A DNA stretch of 7,848 nt from Saprospiraceae bacterium (GCA_023299965.1 JALZVN010000257.1:1-7848); one strand, 5' to 3'; positions 1 through 7,382 are shown, counted from the stretch's first letter. A program made the numbers and translations. The notes: a model not told the origin generated them from the letters alone.

Positions 1-152
1 TCATCGGCCATATCCGCTAATTGTAATTTACTACAAGCTTCGCAGAAAGCTGGCATCATAGATCCTCTTGTAAAATCAAAGCCATAGCCTATACTGAGAT
101 TATCTTGCTTATAATTGCATTTTTTGCAAAAAGATTTAATCATTTCACCCAT
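1..152 (-). CDS. Partial small protein with two CxxC pairs (zinc-ribbon-like), 3' end cut off by the window
   Basis: The reverse strand is open from an ATG at 152 to the window edge, giving 50 codons that begin MGEMIKSFCKKCNYKQ. Two cysteine pairs are visible, CKKC at residues 9-12 and CEAC at residues 38-41, spaced as expected for a four-cysteine zinc ribbon. The metal is an inference. A TGA lies in frame two codons before the ATG, so the start must be this ATG or the one at 143 (residue 4). No Shine-Dalgarno sequence is seen. I do not recognise the protein and cannot name a role. The open frame is short, but the paired cysteines and clean start argue against chance. It is divergent from the secreted-protein gene at 321, with a 168-bp A+T-rich gap between them. 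Confidence 0.6.
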   Translation of the reverse strand, partial: MGEMIKSFCKKCNYKQDNLSIGYGFDFTRGSMMPAFCEACSKLQLADMAD

Positions 153-320
153 TAGTCAATTTCGTTTTGTATTAAGGTAGTCAAACCGTTATGTAATATT
201 AATTTAGTACGGGTTAATTGTTTATATTGTTAGCCCAAAAACTATTTATGATTTATGGAAAATGCGTTTAATTTAAATTGTATAAAGGATAAACCATAAT
301 TCAATTTAAAAATATAAATT

Positions 321-2204
321 TTGAGTAAATTTTTCTCCAATTGGTGGATTTTTATGATCTTTTTTTGTGTGGCTTGCATTTTTTGCTCGTTTCAGACGTA
401 TTCGCAGTACTTTGAAATTTGCGATAATGGTATTGATGATGATGGAGATGGTTTTATCGATATAAATGATACAGACTGTATCTGTCCAATGGAGCTTCCT
501 CTGTCGCTCATACCAAATCCCTCTTTTGAAGATATGACGGGTTGTCCATTGAATGAGAATATGCTAGAGTTGGCTGTTTCTTGGCAGCAAGCTAGTAGTG
601 CTACCACTGACTACATCCATCAATGTGGTGGTTTTCTCAGTCACACTTTATTCAATGATGATGTACCTTTGCCAATGCCAGATGGGATGGGCTGTATTGG
701 ATTTAGAAATGGGAAACCTTTATCTCCTAATTTCAAAGAATACACCGGCGCGTGTCTAACGGAGCCGCTTGAAGAAGGTGTCCGATACACACTCAATATG
801 TGGGTTGGATTTATGAATGAAGTAGATTCACCTGGCTTTGAACTTACTGTATTTGGTGCTAGTGGTTGTCAGAGCAACGGGATACTTCCTTTTGGTGGAG
901 ATAATACAAATATAGGTTGTCCAATGAATGTGCCTGGGTATGAACAATTAGGATCTGAAAGAGTAGAAGGGGTATCTGAATGGGTGAATACAATTATATC
1001 TTTTACACCAAACTCAGATCTAGATGTGATCGTGATAGGAGCCAATTGTGATCCGAATCCATTTGATCACTATTATTTTTTTGACAATTTAATATTGCAA
1101 AAGACGATTGGTTTTGGGGAGTCTCTTGGTATCACGGGGCATCCATGTACACAAAATGTAGTGCTGAATGCACCCAGTTTTGAGGTAGAAACCTATCAAT
1201 GGTACAAAAATGGAATTGCTATTCAAGGAGAGACTGAGCCTGCATTTACTATTCCAGATACACAAGTTGATGCTGCAAATTATCAATTATTAGTCACTTT
1301 TGAAGACGGTTCTTGCGAATTGTCTAGTCCTTTTTTATTTGAAATTCCAGATATTATTACGATGCAATCTCTAGCTATTTGTGATAATGAACCAGTCCAG
1401 TTAGACGATCAATCTGTTAATGAGACGGGCATATATACAGAACTACTAGTGAATGCTCAAAATTGTGATAGTACAGTAATAACAGACCTAACGGTACTGC
1501 CAAGCTATGATATATCTATAGAGCGTATCATTTGTGAAAAACAGGAGTATATATTGGGCACTCAGGTTTTGAATATATCAGGAACATATACTGAAATATT
1601 TAGTTCTGTCACCGGCTGTGATAGCGTTGTCACTGTTGATCTTACGGTATTGCCATCTTTGATAAGAGCAGATGCTCAAGGAGACGCAAGTATTAGGCTT
1701 GGAGAGCAAACGCCTTTGCAAGCGGAGTTAATGAATCTTGACCAATTAGACATTTTATCTTGGGCAAGCTCAAATAGTCTTGAGCAAATCTGTGATACAT
1801 GCCTGTTTCAATTGGTACGCCCCGAACGTACAACCACCTATACGCTAAGGACTATAGATGTTCAAGGCTGCGAGATAGTAGATAATGTAGTCATTGAAGT
1901 AGATCAATTCTATGATATTTTCTTTCCAAATGTTTTTTCTCCAAATCAAGATGGGGTGAATGACTTTTACTATCCACATGGGACGAATAATATAGCACAG
2001 ATATTGCGATTAGATGTATATGATAGATGGGGAAATCTAGTTTTTAATAATCGAAATTTTCTAGTAAGTGATGAATCTAATGGGTGGGATGGAAGGTATA
2101 GAAACCAAAATGCCAATGTTGGCGTTTACGTATATGTAGCTGAGGTAGAGTTCATTGATGGAATTATTCAGCAATTTAAAGGCGATTTTATTTTAAGTCG
2201 TTAG
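321..2204 (+). CDS. Secreted multidomain surface protein with CHU_C / T9SS type B sorting domain
   Basis: Probable cell-surface or secreted protein of 627 residues, exported by Sec and then the type IX system. Domains in order: signal peptide about 1-29 (ending near QTYSQ); an Asp-rich CDNGIDDDGDG segment at 34-53, probably calcium binding; a beta-rich module at about 60-262 beginning NPSFE, of a type common in Bacteroidota exported proteins; an Ig-like domain at about 270-343 with YQWYKNG; two tandem repeats of about 49 residues (347-395 and 398-446), each ending in CDS...LTVLPS; a PKD-like stretch at about 447-530; and a CHU_C domain at about 533-627 with FFPNVFSPNQDGVNDF, YDRWGNLVF and GWDG. 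The mature part holds 19 cysteines. The start is TTG at 321: a stop lies in frame at 315, and the first ATG (354) would leave a signal peptide with no positive charge. Ligand and function are unknown; adhesion or matrix binding is inferred. It is followed 29 bp later by a thioredoxin-like gene, probably in one operon. Confidence 0.9.
   Translation: MSKFFSNWWIFMIFFCVACIFCSFQTYSQYFEICDNGIDDDGDGFIDINDTDCICPMELPLSLIPNPSFEDMTGCPLNENMLELAVSWQQASSATTDYIHQCGGFLSHTLFNDDVPLPMPDGMGCIGFRNGKPLSPNFKEYTGACLTEPLEEGVRYTLNMWVGFMNEVDSPGFELTVFGASGCQSNGILPFGGDNTNIGCPMNVPGYEQLGSERVEGVSEWVNTIISFTPNSDLDVIVIGANCDPNPFDHYYFFDNLILQKTIGFGESLGITGHPCTQNVVLNAPSFEVETYQWYKNGIAIQGETEPAFTIPDTQVDAANYQLLVTFEDGSCELSSPFLFEIPDIITMQSLAICDNEPVQLDDQSVNETGIYTELLVNAQNCDSTVITDLTVLPSYDISIERIICEKQEYILGTQVLNISGTYTEIFSSVTGCDSVVTVDLTVLPSLIRADAQGDASIRLGEQTPLQAELMNLDQLDILSWASSNSLEQICDTCLFQLVRPERTTTYTLRTIDVQGCEIVDNVVIEVDQFYDIFFPNVFSPNQDGVNDFYYPHGTNNIAQILRLDVYDRWGNLVFNNRNFLVSDESNGWDGRYRNQNANVGVYVYVAEVEFIDGIIQQFKGDFILSR
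1359..1658 (+). repeat. Tandem internal repeat (two units of about 49 codons) in the T9SS type B protein
   Basis: Two adjacent protein repeats occupy residues 347-395 and 398-446 (DNA 1359-1505 and 1512-1658). Shared positions include an early Ile-Cys, a middle TG-x-YTE (TGIYTE in unit 1, SGTYTE in unit 2), then CDS, and an LTVLPS end. The DNA copies have diverged, so this is an old protein-level duplication. Similar CDS-x-LTV repeats are common in long Bacteroidota surface proteins as spacer modules between the ligand-binding part and the sorting domain. Confidence 0.75.
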
Positions 2205-2233
2205 AAATTTACTACAGCTTTTACCGCTTCGAT

Positions 2234-3670
2234 ATGACGAATATGTTTAGAATTATTTTAGTACAAATTTTATTTTTATGCTGTTTAGGAAGTATATCTT
2301 CTCAGACGGTACCTAACTTTGTTCTAAACGATATCAACGGTAATTCGCACAATCTCTATTCTTACCTCAACGAGGATAAAGTTGTAATTATTGACGTATT
2401 CGCTACTTGGTGTTCAAATTGCTGGACACTACACAAAGAAGATAAGCTAAAACATCTTTACAGTACTTATGGGCCTGACGGCACAGATCAGTTGATGATA
2501 TTGTTTATTGAAGGAGATCTTCAGACAGCCAATTCTACTTTATTCGATAATCCATTTGGAGATTGGACCAAGGATGTTCCATATCCTATTTTTAATCCAA
2601 ATGGATTAGATGATTCATTTATTGAAGCTTTTTCTAGCGATGGGGTACCAACGACAAATGTTATTTGTCCTCGTACTCGCGAAAATATTGCAGATGCTTT
2701 TGCAGAGGATCTGTCAGAAATAATTGAAATTATACAAGACTGTAACACGATTTCTAATGTAAGTGATTTGCAGATACTTGGAGCGAGAGAGGTAACTAAG
2801 CCTATTTGTCTTAATTCAAATATTGAGTTTTCCGTGCTAAATACTGGAACTTCCTCAATAGATTCTTTTTTTGTGTCTGCAATAGATAGTGATGGATTTA
2901 CGATCAGTAGTGAGTTGATTAGCGCAGAGCTTTTGCCAGGGGAAGAAATTGATATCAATCTAGGAGAATTTAATTTACCTCAAGCGCTAGTAAGTGACAA
3001 GGCTTCTATTCAGATAGAAACTCTAGATGATGTAGTTCTAAATAATGCTCAAGAGGTAACTTTTATTCATGCACCAGAGGTATTTAATGAACTTACTCTA
3101 AGGATAGTGTCAGATTTTTGGGCAGTTGAGGACAATACACGTTGGTGGATAGAGAATAGCGAAGGGGACAGAGTGACGGGTGTAAATTTATTAGAGTCAC
3201 TAGGTGAATTTGAAGAAAGTTTTTTTCTTGAAAATAATGATTGTTTCACTTTCGTGATAGTAGATGACTTCGGTGACGGTATGGTTTTAGGATCTATTTT
3301 GTTAACGGATGATCAAGGTAATGTATTATTTGATGATTCCAATTTTGGTGATAGAGGGGAGGCCAGTTTCGAATATGTGGGTTCGGCCGTTACATCCACC
3401 GAGCAATTAAATGGCGAAGAATATGCTCTAGATTTGGTGCCTAGTGTTTCTGTTATTGATCAGTTGCAAATACAATATGCAGTACATCGAGAAGGTACGA
3501 GTATTACTTTGTATGACTCAAATGGTTCTTTGCTGCAGCGTTTTCCAAGTTTACCAATAGCTTTAGATAATAAACTCACTATTGATGTGCACAATCTTCC
3601 TACTGGAGTCTATATTGTTTCTATGCAAAACCCAGAAGGAGTATTGACTAAAAGATTTATAAAGCAATAA
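2234..3670 (+). CDS. Secreted thioredoxin-fold protein with T9SS type A sorting domain
   Basis: Probable extracellular thiol oxidoreductase of 478 residues. Domains: signal peptide about 1-24 (ending SISSQ); a TlpA/redoxin-like thioredoxin domain at about 25-170 with FATWCSNCW (C60 and C63, the CxxC active site), the YGPDGTD and FIEGD segments typical of a Bacteroidota T9SS-exported thioredoxin family, and the cis-proline loop GVPTTN at P139; a beta-sandwich linker at about 175-280; a module at about 286-382 containing WWIENSEGD and DDFGDGM, resembling a domain found in secreted Bacteroidota proteases; and a type A sorting domain at about 408-478 with LYDSNGSLLQ, LPTGVYIV and a final RFIKQ. 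Length and domain order look complete. The start is ATG 2234; ATG 2243 is an equally good alternative and keeps the signal peptide. The gene lies 29 bp after the cysteine-rich type B protein with no terminator between, suggesting co-transcription. Its substrate is not known; disulfide formation or repair in co-exported proteins is an inference. Confidence 0.9.
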   Translation: MTNMFRIILVQILFLCCLGSISSQTVPNFVLNDINGNSHNLYSYLNEDKVVIIDVFATWCSNCWTLHKEDKLKHLYSTYGPDGTDQLMILFIEGDLQTANSTLFDNPFGDWTKDVPYPIFNPNGLDDSFIEAFSSDGVPTTNVICPRTRENIADAFAEDLSEIIEIIQDCNTISNVSDLQILGAREVTKPICLNSNIEFSVLNTGTSSIDSFFVSAIDSDGFTISSELISAELLPGEEIDINLGEFNLPQALVSDKASIQIETLDDVVLNNAQEVTFIHAPEVFNELTLRIVSDFWAVEDNTRWWIENSEGDRVTGVNLLESLGEFEESFFLENNDCFTFVIVDDFGDGMVLGSILLTDDQGNVLFDDSNFGDRGEASFEYVGSAVTSTEQLNGEEYALDLVPSVSVIDQLQIQYAVHREGTSITLYDSNGSLLQRFPSLPIALDNKLTIDVHNLPTGVYIVSMQNPEGVLTKRFIKQ

Positions 3671-3692
3671 AACCCAAGTACTAGCTAGCTGA

Positions 3693-4637
3693 CTAATAGC
3701 TAAAGTCATCAATCGACTCTGTACTTGAAGCGGTCTTTTTCCTGGCATTCGTTTTCTTAGACTTTGGAGAATTACGCTTTTGAGGTGCAGCTTTCTTTTT
3801 AGTATTCACCGGCTTGGTTTGTTTACTGTTTGATTTAGTTACTTTTTTTGCCTTTGGTGTCGATGTTTTACTAGTACTAGAAGGGGACTGACTTGACTTT
3901 GGTTTAGTATTCTTTGGATTCCTAGGCTTTTTAGATTGGTTTGAGTCTTCTTGTTTCTCTGTTTTAGCAGATTTATTTGAAGCATTGGGTTTTACTTTCT
4001 TCTTTGTATTACTCTTGGTAACGTCGTTTTTTTTTACCGCAGATTTGATTTCCTTTTTGGTAGTTTTTGAGTTCGGCGCTTTGCTTGGACTAGACTTATG
4101 ATTATTTGATCTAGACTTAGCACTAGTTCTTTTATTACTCACATTACCCCTTTTTGGAGCTAGGCTAAAGCTATCTTCTTCATTGATCTCTATAAAGTGA
4201 TCAGACTCATCTATCAAGATTTGAGCTGTAGTGGCTTTCACTGCAGCGATCTCGATACGCACCCCTTCACCTTTCAAGTGTCTCACAAGCTCTACATAGT
4301 CAGAATCACCAGAAAGTATGATAATGGTATCCACTTTTCTTGCGATTTGCGTAGCGCTGATTGATAATGGTATATCTGCAGACTTATGACAAGGAACTAC
4401 AGAGCCCATATAGTTATTCAATAACCTATCTGCGAGTTTGCTACTGATTTGATTCCCTTCTCTAAAGTATATCAGCCTACTTAGACCTCTGCCTTTAAGG
4501 AGCTTAGGGATCAAGTTGTCAAAGTTGATCATGCAGTTGTCATCCTTTGTCATGCTATGCAATGATCTTTCTATGTTATTGCCATCGATCAAGATGGCAA
4601 CAGATTGTATGATTTTTACCGTTGGTATATCGGACAT
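3693..4637 (-). CDS. NYN (LabA/DUF88-like) PIN-fold protein with lysine-rich C-terminal tail
   Basis: A 314-residue protein with an N-terminal NYN domain, a PIN-like fold found in RNA-cleaving enzymes, at about residues 10-155. Visible motifs are AILIDGNN (D18), KSADIPLS (D88), LSGDSDYVELVRHLKGEGV (D111, D113) and VRIEIAAV. The family position for another acidic residue, six after D88, appears to be Ser94. Residues about 161-301 form a low-complexity tail with roughly 40 Lys and 6 Arg, rich in Ser, Thr, Asn and Pro and resembling histone H1 or AlgP tails; it probably binds nucleic acid. The last residues, TESIDDFSY, are acidic. The frame is open to an ATG at 4733, but that start would overlap the upstream flavoprotein gene. 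ATG 4637 sits just before the conserved domain after an A-rich leader, so I chose it. The gene is third in a minus-strand run after ffh and the flavoprotein (50-bp gap), and its stop is 22 bp from the convergent thioredoxin-like gene. RNase activity is inferred from the fold. Confidence 0.88.
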   Translation of the reverse strand: MSDIPTVKIIQSVAILIDGNNIERSLHSMTKDDNCMINFDNLIPKLLKGRGLSRLIYFREGNQISSKLADRLLNNYMGSVVPCHKSADIPLSISATQIARKVDTIIILSGDSDYVELVRHLKGEGVRIEIAAVKATTAQILIDESDHFIEINEEDSFSLAPKRGNVSNKRTSAKSRSNNHKSSPSKAPNSKTTKKEIKSAVKKNDVTKSNTKKKVKPNASNKSAKTEKQEDSNQSKKPRNPKNTKPKSSQSPSSTSKTSTPKAKKVTKSNSKQTKPVNTKKKAAPQKRNSPKSKKTNARKKTASSTESIDDFSY

Positions 4638-4687
4638 ATTTATTCTTTTTAGATTAAACGCGAGTAATCGCTTTAAGTTATTGAGCC

Positions 4688-5905
4688 TTAAAGCGTATTG
4701 AGAGATTGAGCTATGAGATAGCCACCTGTCCATGCCGCTTGGAAGTTAAAACCTCCTGTGACAGCGTCTATATTGAGTATTTCACCTGCTAGATACATCT
4801 GGGGCACTAGCTTACTTTCAAAGGTGTTAGGGTTTACCTCAGAGGTGTCTACACCACCGGCAGTTACAAACTCTTCTTTAAAGGTACTCTTTTTCGTAAC
4901 ATCGAAGCGAGAAGCGCATAACTGAGCAAGCAATTTAAGTCTATTCTTCTCATTGAGATCTCTGTACCGCATGTGATCTTGCAGATTGGCGGCTACACAA
5001 AGACGTTCCCAAAGCCTAGCAGGGATTCCAAATTGGGCATTGCGCAGTATGACTTTGCCGCTATGCTCCTCTATGATATCATCCAATTCGTTAGCGGCTA
5101 GCTTTTGCTTTTTACCAACCCAGTTGACCTCTAGTTCAAATTTATACGCTTTATCCGCCAATACCCGCGCACCAAAGGCAGACAGCTTCAATATCGCCGG
5201 ACCAGATTGTCCCCAATGAGTGATCAGCAAAGGGCCTTCATTTACAATCTTTTCTCCACTTATACGCACACTTGCTTTAGGGACGGAAAGCCCCTGTAGA
5301 TCTTTGATGCGCTCATCATCTATATGAAAAGTAAATAAAGAGGGGACAGGTTTGATTATACTATGACCTAATTTTTCTAGGATTTTCCAGACACGAACAT
5401 TGCTCCCTGTCGCCATTACTAGGTGGTCACAAGTGTATTCTTTCTCATCCTTAGTGCGTATGCTAAACTTTCTAATAGGGGTATCTTCTACAAAAATAGA
5501 TACTACATCGGTTGCATGTTTATATTCTACTGGAGCTGAAATACTATTTTGGAGACAGTCAATTACAGATTGAGAAGAATTACTGACAGGAAACATTCGT
5601 CCATCAGACTCCGTCTTGGTTTGGACGCCACGTGTTTCAAACCATTGCACCGTATCTTCACAGCTAAATGCTGCAAAACCTTTTTTTAAAAACTTAGACC
5701 CGCGAGGATAATTTTTGAGAAGTTTACTATTCTGAAAACATGCGTGAGTGAGGTTGCACCTGCCACCACCAGATACGCGAACCTTAGCTAAACTTTCACG
5801 CCCTTTCTCAAGGATGGTGATACGAGTATCAGGTTTAACATCAAGATTGGCTGCACAGAAATAACCCGCGGCTCCACCTCCAATAATAAGTATCTGGTAA
5901 TGCAT
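4688..5905 (-). CDS. HI0933/BaiN-family FAD-dependent oxidoreductase (YhiN-like)
   Basis: A full-length 405-residue flavoprotein; family members are near 400. The N-terminal dinucleotide-binding motif is IIGGGAAGYFCA (residues 7-18), with E33 placed to bind the FAD ribose. The family signature KVRVSGGGRCNLTH is at 41-54, the second FAD segment MATGSN at 164-169, THWGQSGPAILKLSA at 229-243, and the C-terminal FAD-binding block AGEILNIDAVTGGFNFQAAW at 373-392. The family is cytoplasmic and usually annotated only as an NAD(P)/FAD-dependent oxidoreductase. BaiN was linked to bile-acid metabolism, but that role should not be carried over here. The ATG start shares one base with the ffh stop (TAATG), which fixes the start and suggests translational coupling. 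The canonical ATGG of the second FAD segment reads ATGS here, a mild variation. Family assignment is firm; the substrate is unknown. Confidence 0.95.
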   Translation of the reverse strand: MHYQILIIGGGAAGYFCAANLDVKPDTRITILEKGRESLAKVRVSGGGRCNLTHACFQNSKLLKNYPRGSKFLKKGFAAFSCEDTVQWFETRGVQTKTESDGRMFPVSNSSQSVIDCLQNSISAPVEYKHATDVVSIFVEDTPIRKFSIRTKDEKEYTCDHLVMATGSNVRVWKILEKLGHSIIKPVPSLFTFHIDDERIKDLQGLSVPKASVRISGEKIVNEGPLLITHWGQSGPAILKLSAFGARVLADKAYKFELEVNWVGKKQKLAANELDDIIEEHSGKVILRNAQFGIPARLWERLCVAANLQDHMRYRDLNEKNRLKLLAQLCASRFDVTKKSTFKEEFVTAGGVDTSEVNPNTFESKLVPQMYLAGEILNIDAVTGGFNFQAAWTGGYLIAQSLNTL

Positions 5906-5907
5906 TA
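5903..5907 (-). promoter_or_regulatory. TAATG stop/start overlap coupling ffh to the flavoprotein gene
   Basis: On the minus strand the ffh stop TAA (5907-5905) and the flavoprotein ATG (5905-5903) share one A, giving TAATG. Such overlaps usually allow terminating ribosomes to restart on the next gene. This settles the flavoprotein start and implies one transcript. Coupling itself is inferred. Confidence 0.7.
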
Positions 5908-7248
5908 TTTACGACCCTGCATAGCACCGAATTGCTTCATCATGTTACCCATGCCTTTTCCAGTAGACAGCTTGTGCATCATCTTTCTCATCTGCTCAAA
6001 CTGCTTCACGAAAGCATTGATTTCATGTATGCTGCGCCCGCAACCCTGTGCGATACGCTTCTTGCGATTCATGTTTAACGAATCAGGATTCCCACGCTCA
6101 TGTGGTGTCATAGAGTGGATGATAGATTCTACCTTGAGAAAAGCGCTATCATCTATATCTACATCCTTGAGTGCCTTACCCATACCAGGGATCATACCAA
6201 CAAGTGATTTCATATCACCCATTTTCTTGATCTGGTTAAGTTGACCTAGGAAGTCATCAAAGTCAAATTTATTCTTCTTAAACTTTTGTTCTAATCTCTT
6301 CGCCTCCTTCTCATCAAAGTTTGCCTGCGCCTTTTCGACAAACGACACAATATCACCCATACCTAGGATACGCTGCGCCATTCTATCTGGATGGAACACA
6401 TCTAGCGTATCCATCTTTTCACCCATACTCACAAACTTGATCGGCTTACCTACTGTATACTTTACAGAGAGAGCAGCACCACCACGCGTATCACCATCCA
6501 TCTTCGTAACCACTACGCCATCAAAGTTGATACGGTCATTAAAGGCCTTTGCGGTATTCACGGCATCCTGACCCGTCATGGCATCCACGACAAACAAAGT
6601 CTCGTTCGGTGTGATTGCATTTTTGACATTCTCTATCTCTGCCATCATCTCCTCATCCACTGCTAGACGACCAGCTGTATCCACAATCACGACATCAAAT
6701 CCATGAACTTTAGCATGCGCGATGGCATCTCCAGCAATCTTCACCGGATCTTTACTGTCTATATCTTTAAATACTTTTGCGCCCACTTGCTCCGCTAGCA
6801 CAGACAGTTGATCTATCGCTGCAGGTCTATATACATCACAGGCCACCAAAAGGGGAGTCATCTTGCGCTTCTCCTTTAGAAACAATGCCAGTTTACCACA
6901 GAAAGTCGTCTTACCAGAACCTTGTAGCCCCGAAACAAGCACTACACCAGGGTTGCCTTTGACATTAATGCCGACAGATTGTGTCCCCATGAGCTCTACC
7001 ATCTCATCCTGGACGATCTTGACCATCATCTCACCTGGCTTCACTTCCTTGAGAATATTACGCGAACCGAGCGCCTCCTCTTTTATCTTATCTGTAAATT
7101 CTTTGGCTATTTTATAGTTGACATCAGCTGCTACAAGTGCTCGTCTGATCTCCTTAATCGACTGAGCGACATTGAGTTCCGTAAGTTTGCTATTTCCCTT
7201 CAGCGTCTGAAACGCGCCATCCAATTTTTCCTGTAAACTTTCAAACAT
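5905..7248 (-). CDS. ffh: Signal recognition particle protein Ffh (SRP54)
   Basis: The GTPase that, with SRP RNA, binds signal sequences on nascent chains and delivers ribosomes to the receptor FtsY and the Sec translocon. At 447 residues it is full length. The N domain is at about 1-85. The G domain holds the P-loop GLQGSGKTT (107-115), DVYRPAA (138-144), DTAGR (190-194), TKMDGDTRGG (248-257) and SMGEK (274-278). The methionine-rich M domain (about 325-447) contains GMIPGMG (351-357), the RNA-binding segment KKRIAQGCGRSIHEIN (396-411) and a Met-rich end (MRKMMHKL, MGNMMKQF). The usual GSG of the RNA-binding helix reads GCG (Cys403). The start at 7248 gives the standard MFESLQEKL opening; a -7 promoter element lies 17 bp upstream. 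The gene heads a probable operon with the flavoprotein and NYN genes. No SRP RNA gene is seen in the window. Confidence 0.98.
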   Translation of the reverse strand: MFESLQEKLDGAFQTLKGNSKLTELNVAQSIKEIRRALVAADVNYKIAKEFTDKIKEEALGSRNILKEVKPGEMMVKIVQDEMVELMGTQSVGINVKGNPGVVLVSGLQGSGKTTFCGKLALFLKEKRKMTPLLVACDVYRPAAIDQLSVLAEQVGAKVFKDIDSKDPVKIAGDAIAHAKVHGFDVVIVDTAGRLAVDEEMMAEIENVKNAITPNETLFVVDAMTGQDAVNTAKAFNDRINFDGVVVTKMDGDTRGGAALSVKYTVGKPIKFVSMGEKMDTLDVFHPDRMAQRILGMGDIVSFVEKAQANFDEKEAKRLEQKFKKNKFDFDDFLGQLNQIKKMGDMKSLVGMIPGMGKALKDVDIDDSAFLKVESIIHSMTPHERGNPDSLNMNRKKRIAQGCGRSIHEINAFVKQFEQMRKMMHKLSTGKGMGNMMKQFGAMQGRK

Positions 7249-7265
7249 GCTATCTATATTTTGCC

Positions 7266-7273
7266 CAAAAGTA
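7266..7273 (-). promoter_or_regulatory. Bacteroidota-type -7 promoter element for ffh
   Basis: The minus strand reads TACTTTTG, an exact match to the Bacteroidota sigma-ABfr -7 consensus TAnnTTTG, ending 17 bp before the ffh ATG. Transcription would begin roughly 10-13 nt before the start codon, giving a very short leader. No TTG -33 element is found at the usual 17-23 bp spacing, so support rests on the -7 match and its position. Confidence 0.5.
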
Positions 7274-7322
7274 GGGATTTTTACCCATTTTTTAGCGTAT
7301 TAGCTTGTATTATTTGGGTGAT

Positions 7323-7348
7323 CCCATGCGCGGAAAAGCGCGCATGGG
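7323..7348. repeat. Perfect 10-bp palindrome with GAAAAG loop (hairpin 1 of the cluster)
   Basis: CCCATGCGCG (7323-7332) and CGCGCATGGG (7339-7348) are exact reverse complements around the loop GAAAAG. The stem has 7 G-C pairs of 10. It lies about 50 bp upstream of the ffh promoter element and has no T-run on either side, so it does not look like an intrinsic terminator. It is best read as the first unit of a REP-like palindrome cluster. Confidence 0.8.
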
Positions 7349-7382
7349 CGGGCTATGCAGGGGTTCGCTGTCGCTACCGTCC

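Noticed and set aside
218..250. Promoter for the T9SS pair: TTG at 218-220 and TATTTATG at 243-250, 22 bp apart
   Set aside because: Spacing is acceptable, but the -7 element has a mismatch in TTTG and such words are frequent in this A+T-rich gap. Not strong enough to annotate.
2521..2958. 145-codon minus-strand frame inside the thioredoxin-like gene
   Set aside because: It lies wholly antisense to a well-supported coding sequence, with a low-complexity Ser/Ile-rich product and no domain.
3682..3702. Bidirectional terminator between the convergent genes
   Set aside because: TAGCTA occurs at 3682-3687 and 3697-3702 and could pair with a 9-nt loop, but the word is self-complementary, the stem is weak, and no U-run follows on either strand.
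4654..4676. Hairpin in the 50-bp gap between the flavoprotein and NYN genes
   Set aside because: TTAAACGC and GCTTTAA pair only with a bulged base and an 8-nt loop, with no T-run; likely chance.
5900..6244. 114-codon plus-strand frame opposite the 3' end of ffh
   Set aside because: It is antisense to the conserved Ffh M domain; the Met codons on the ffh strand and its composition explain the open frame.
7349..7382. tRNA-like GGTTCG sequence between hairpins 1 and 2
   Set aside because: No acceptor, D or anticodon arms can be drawn around it; it is the linker of the palindrome cluster.
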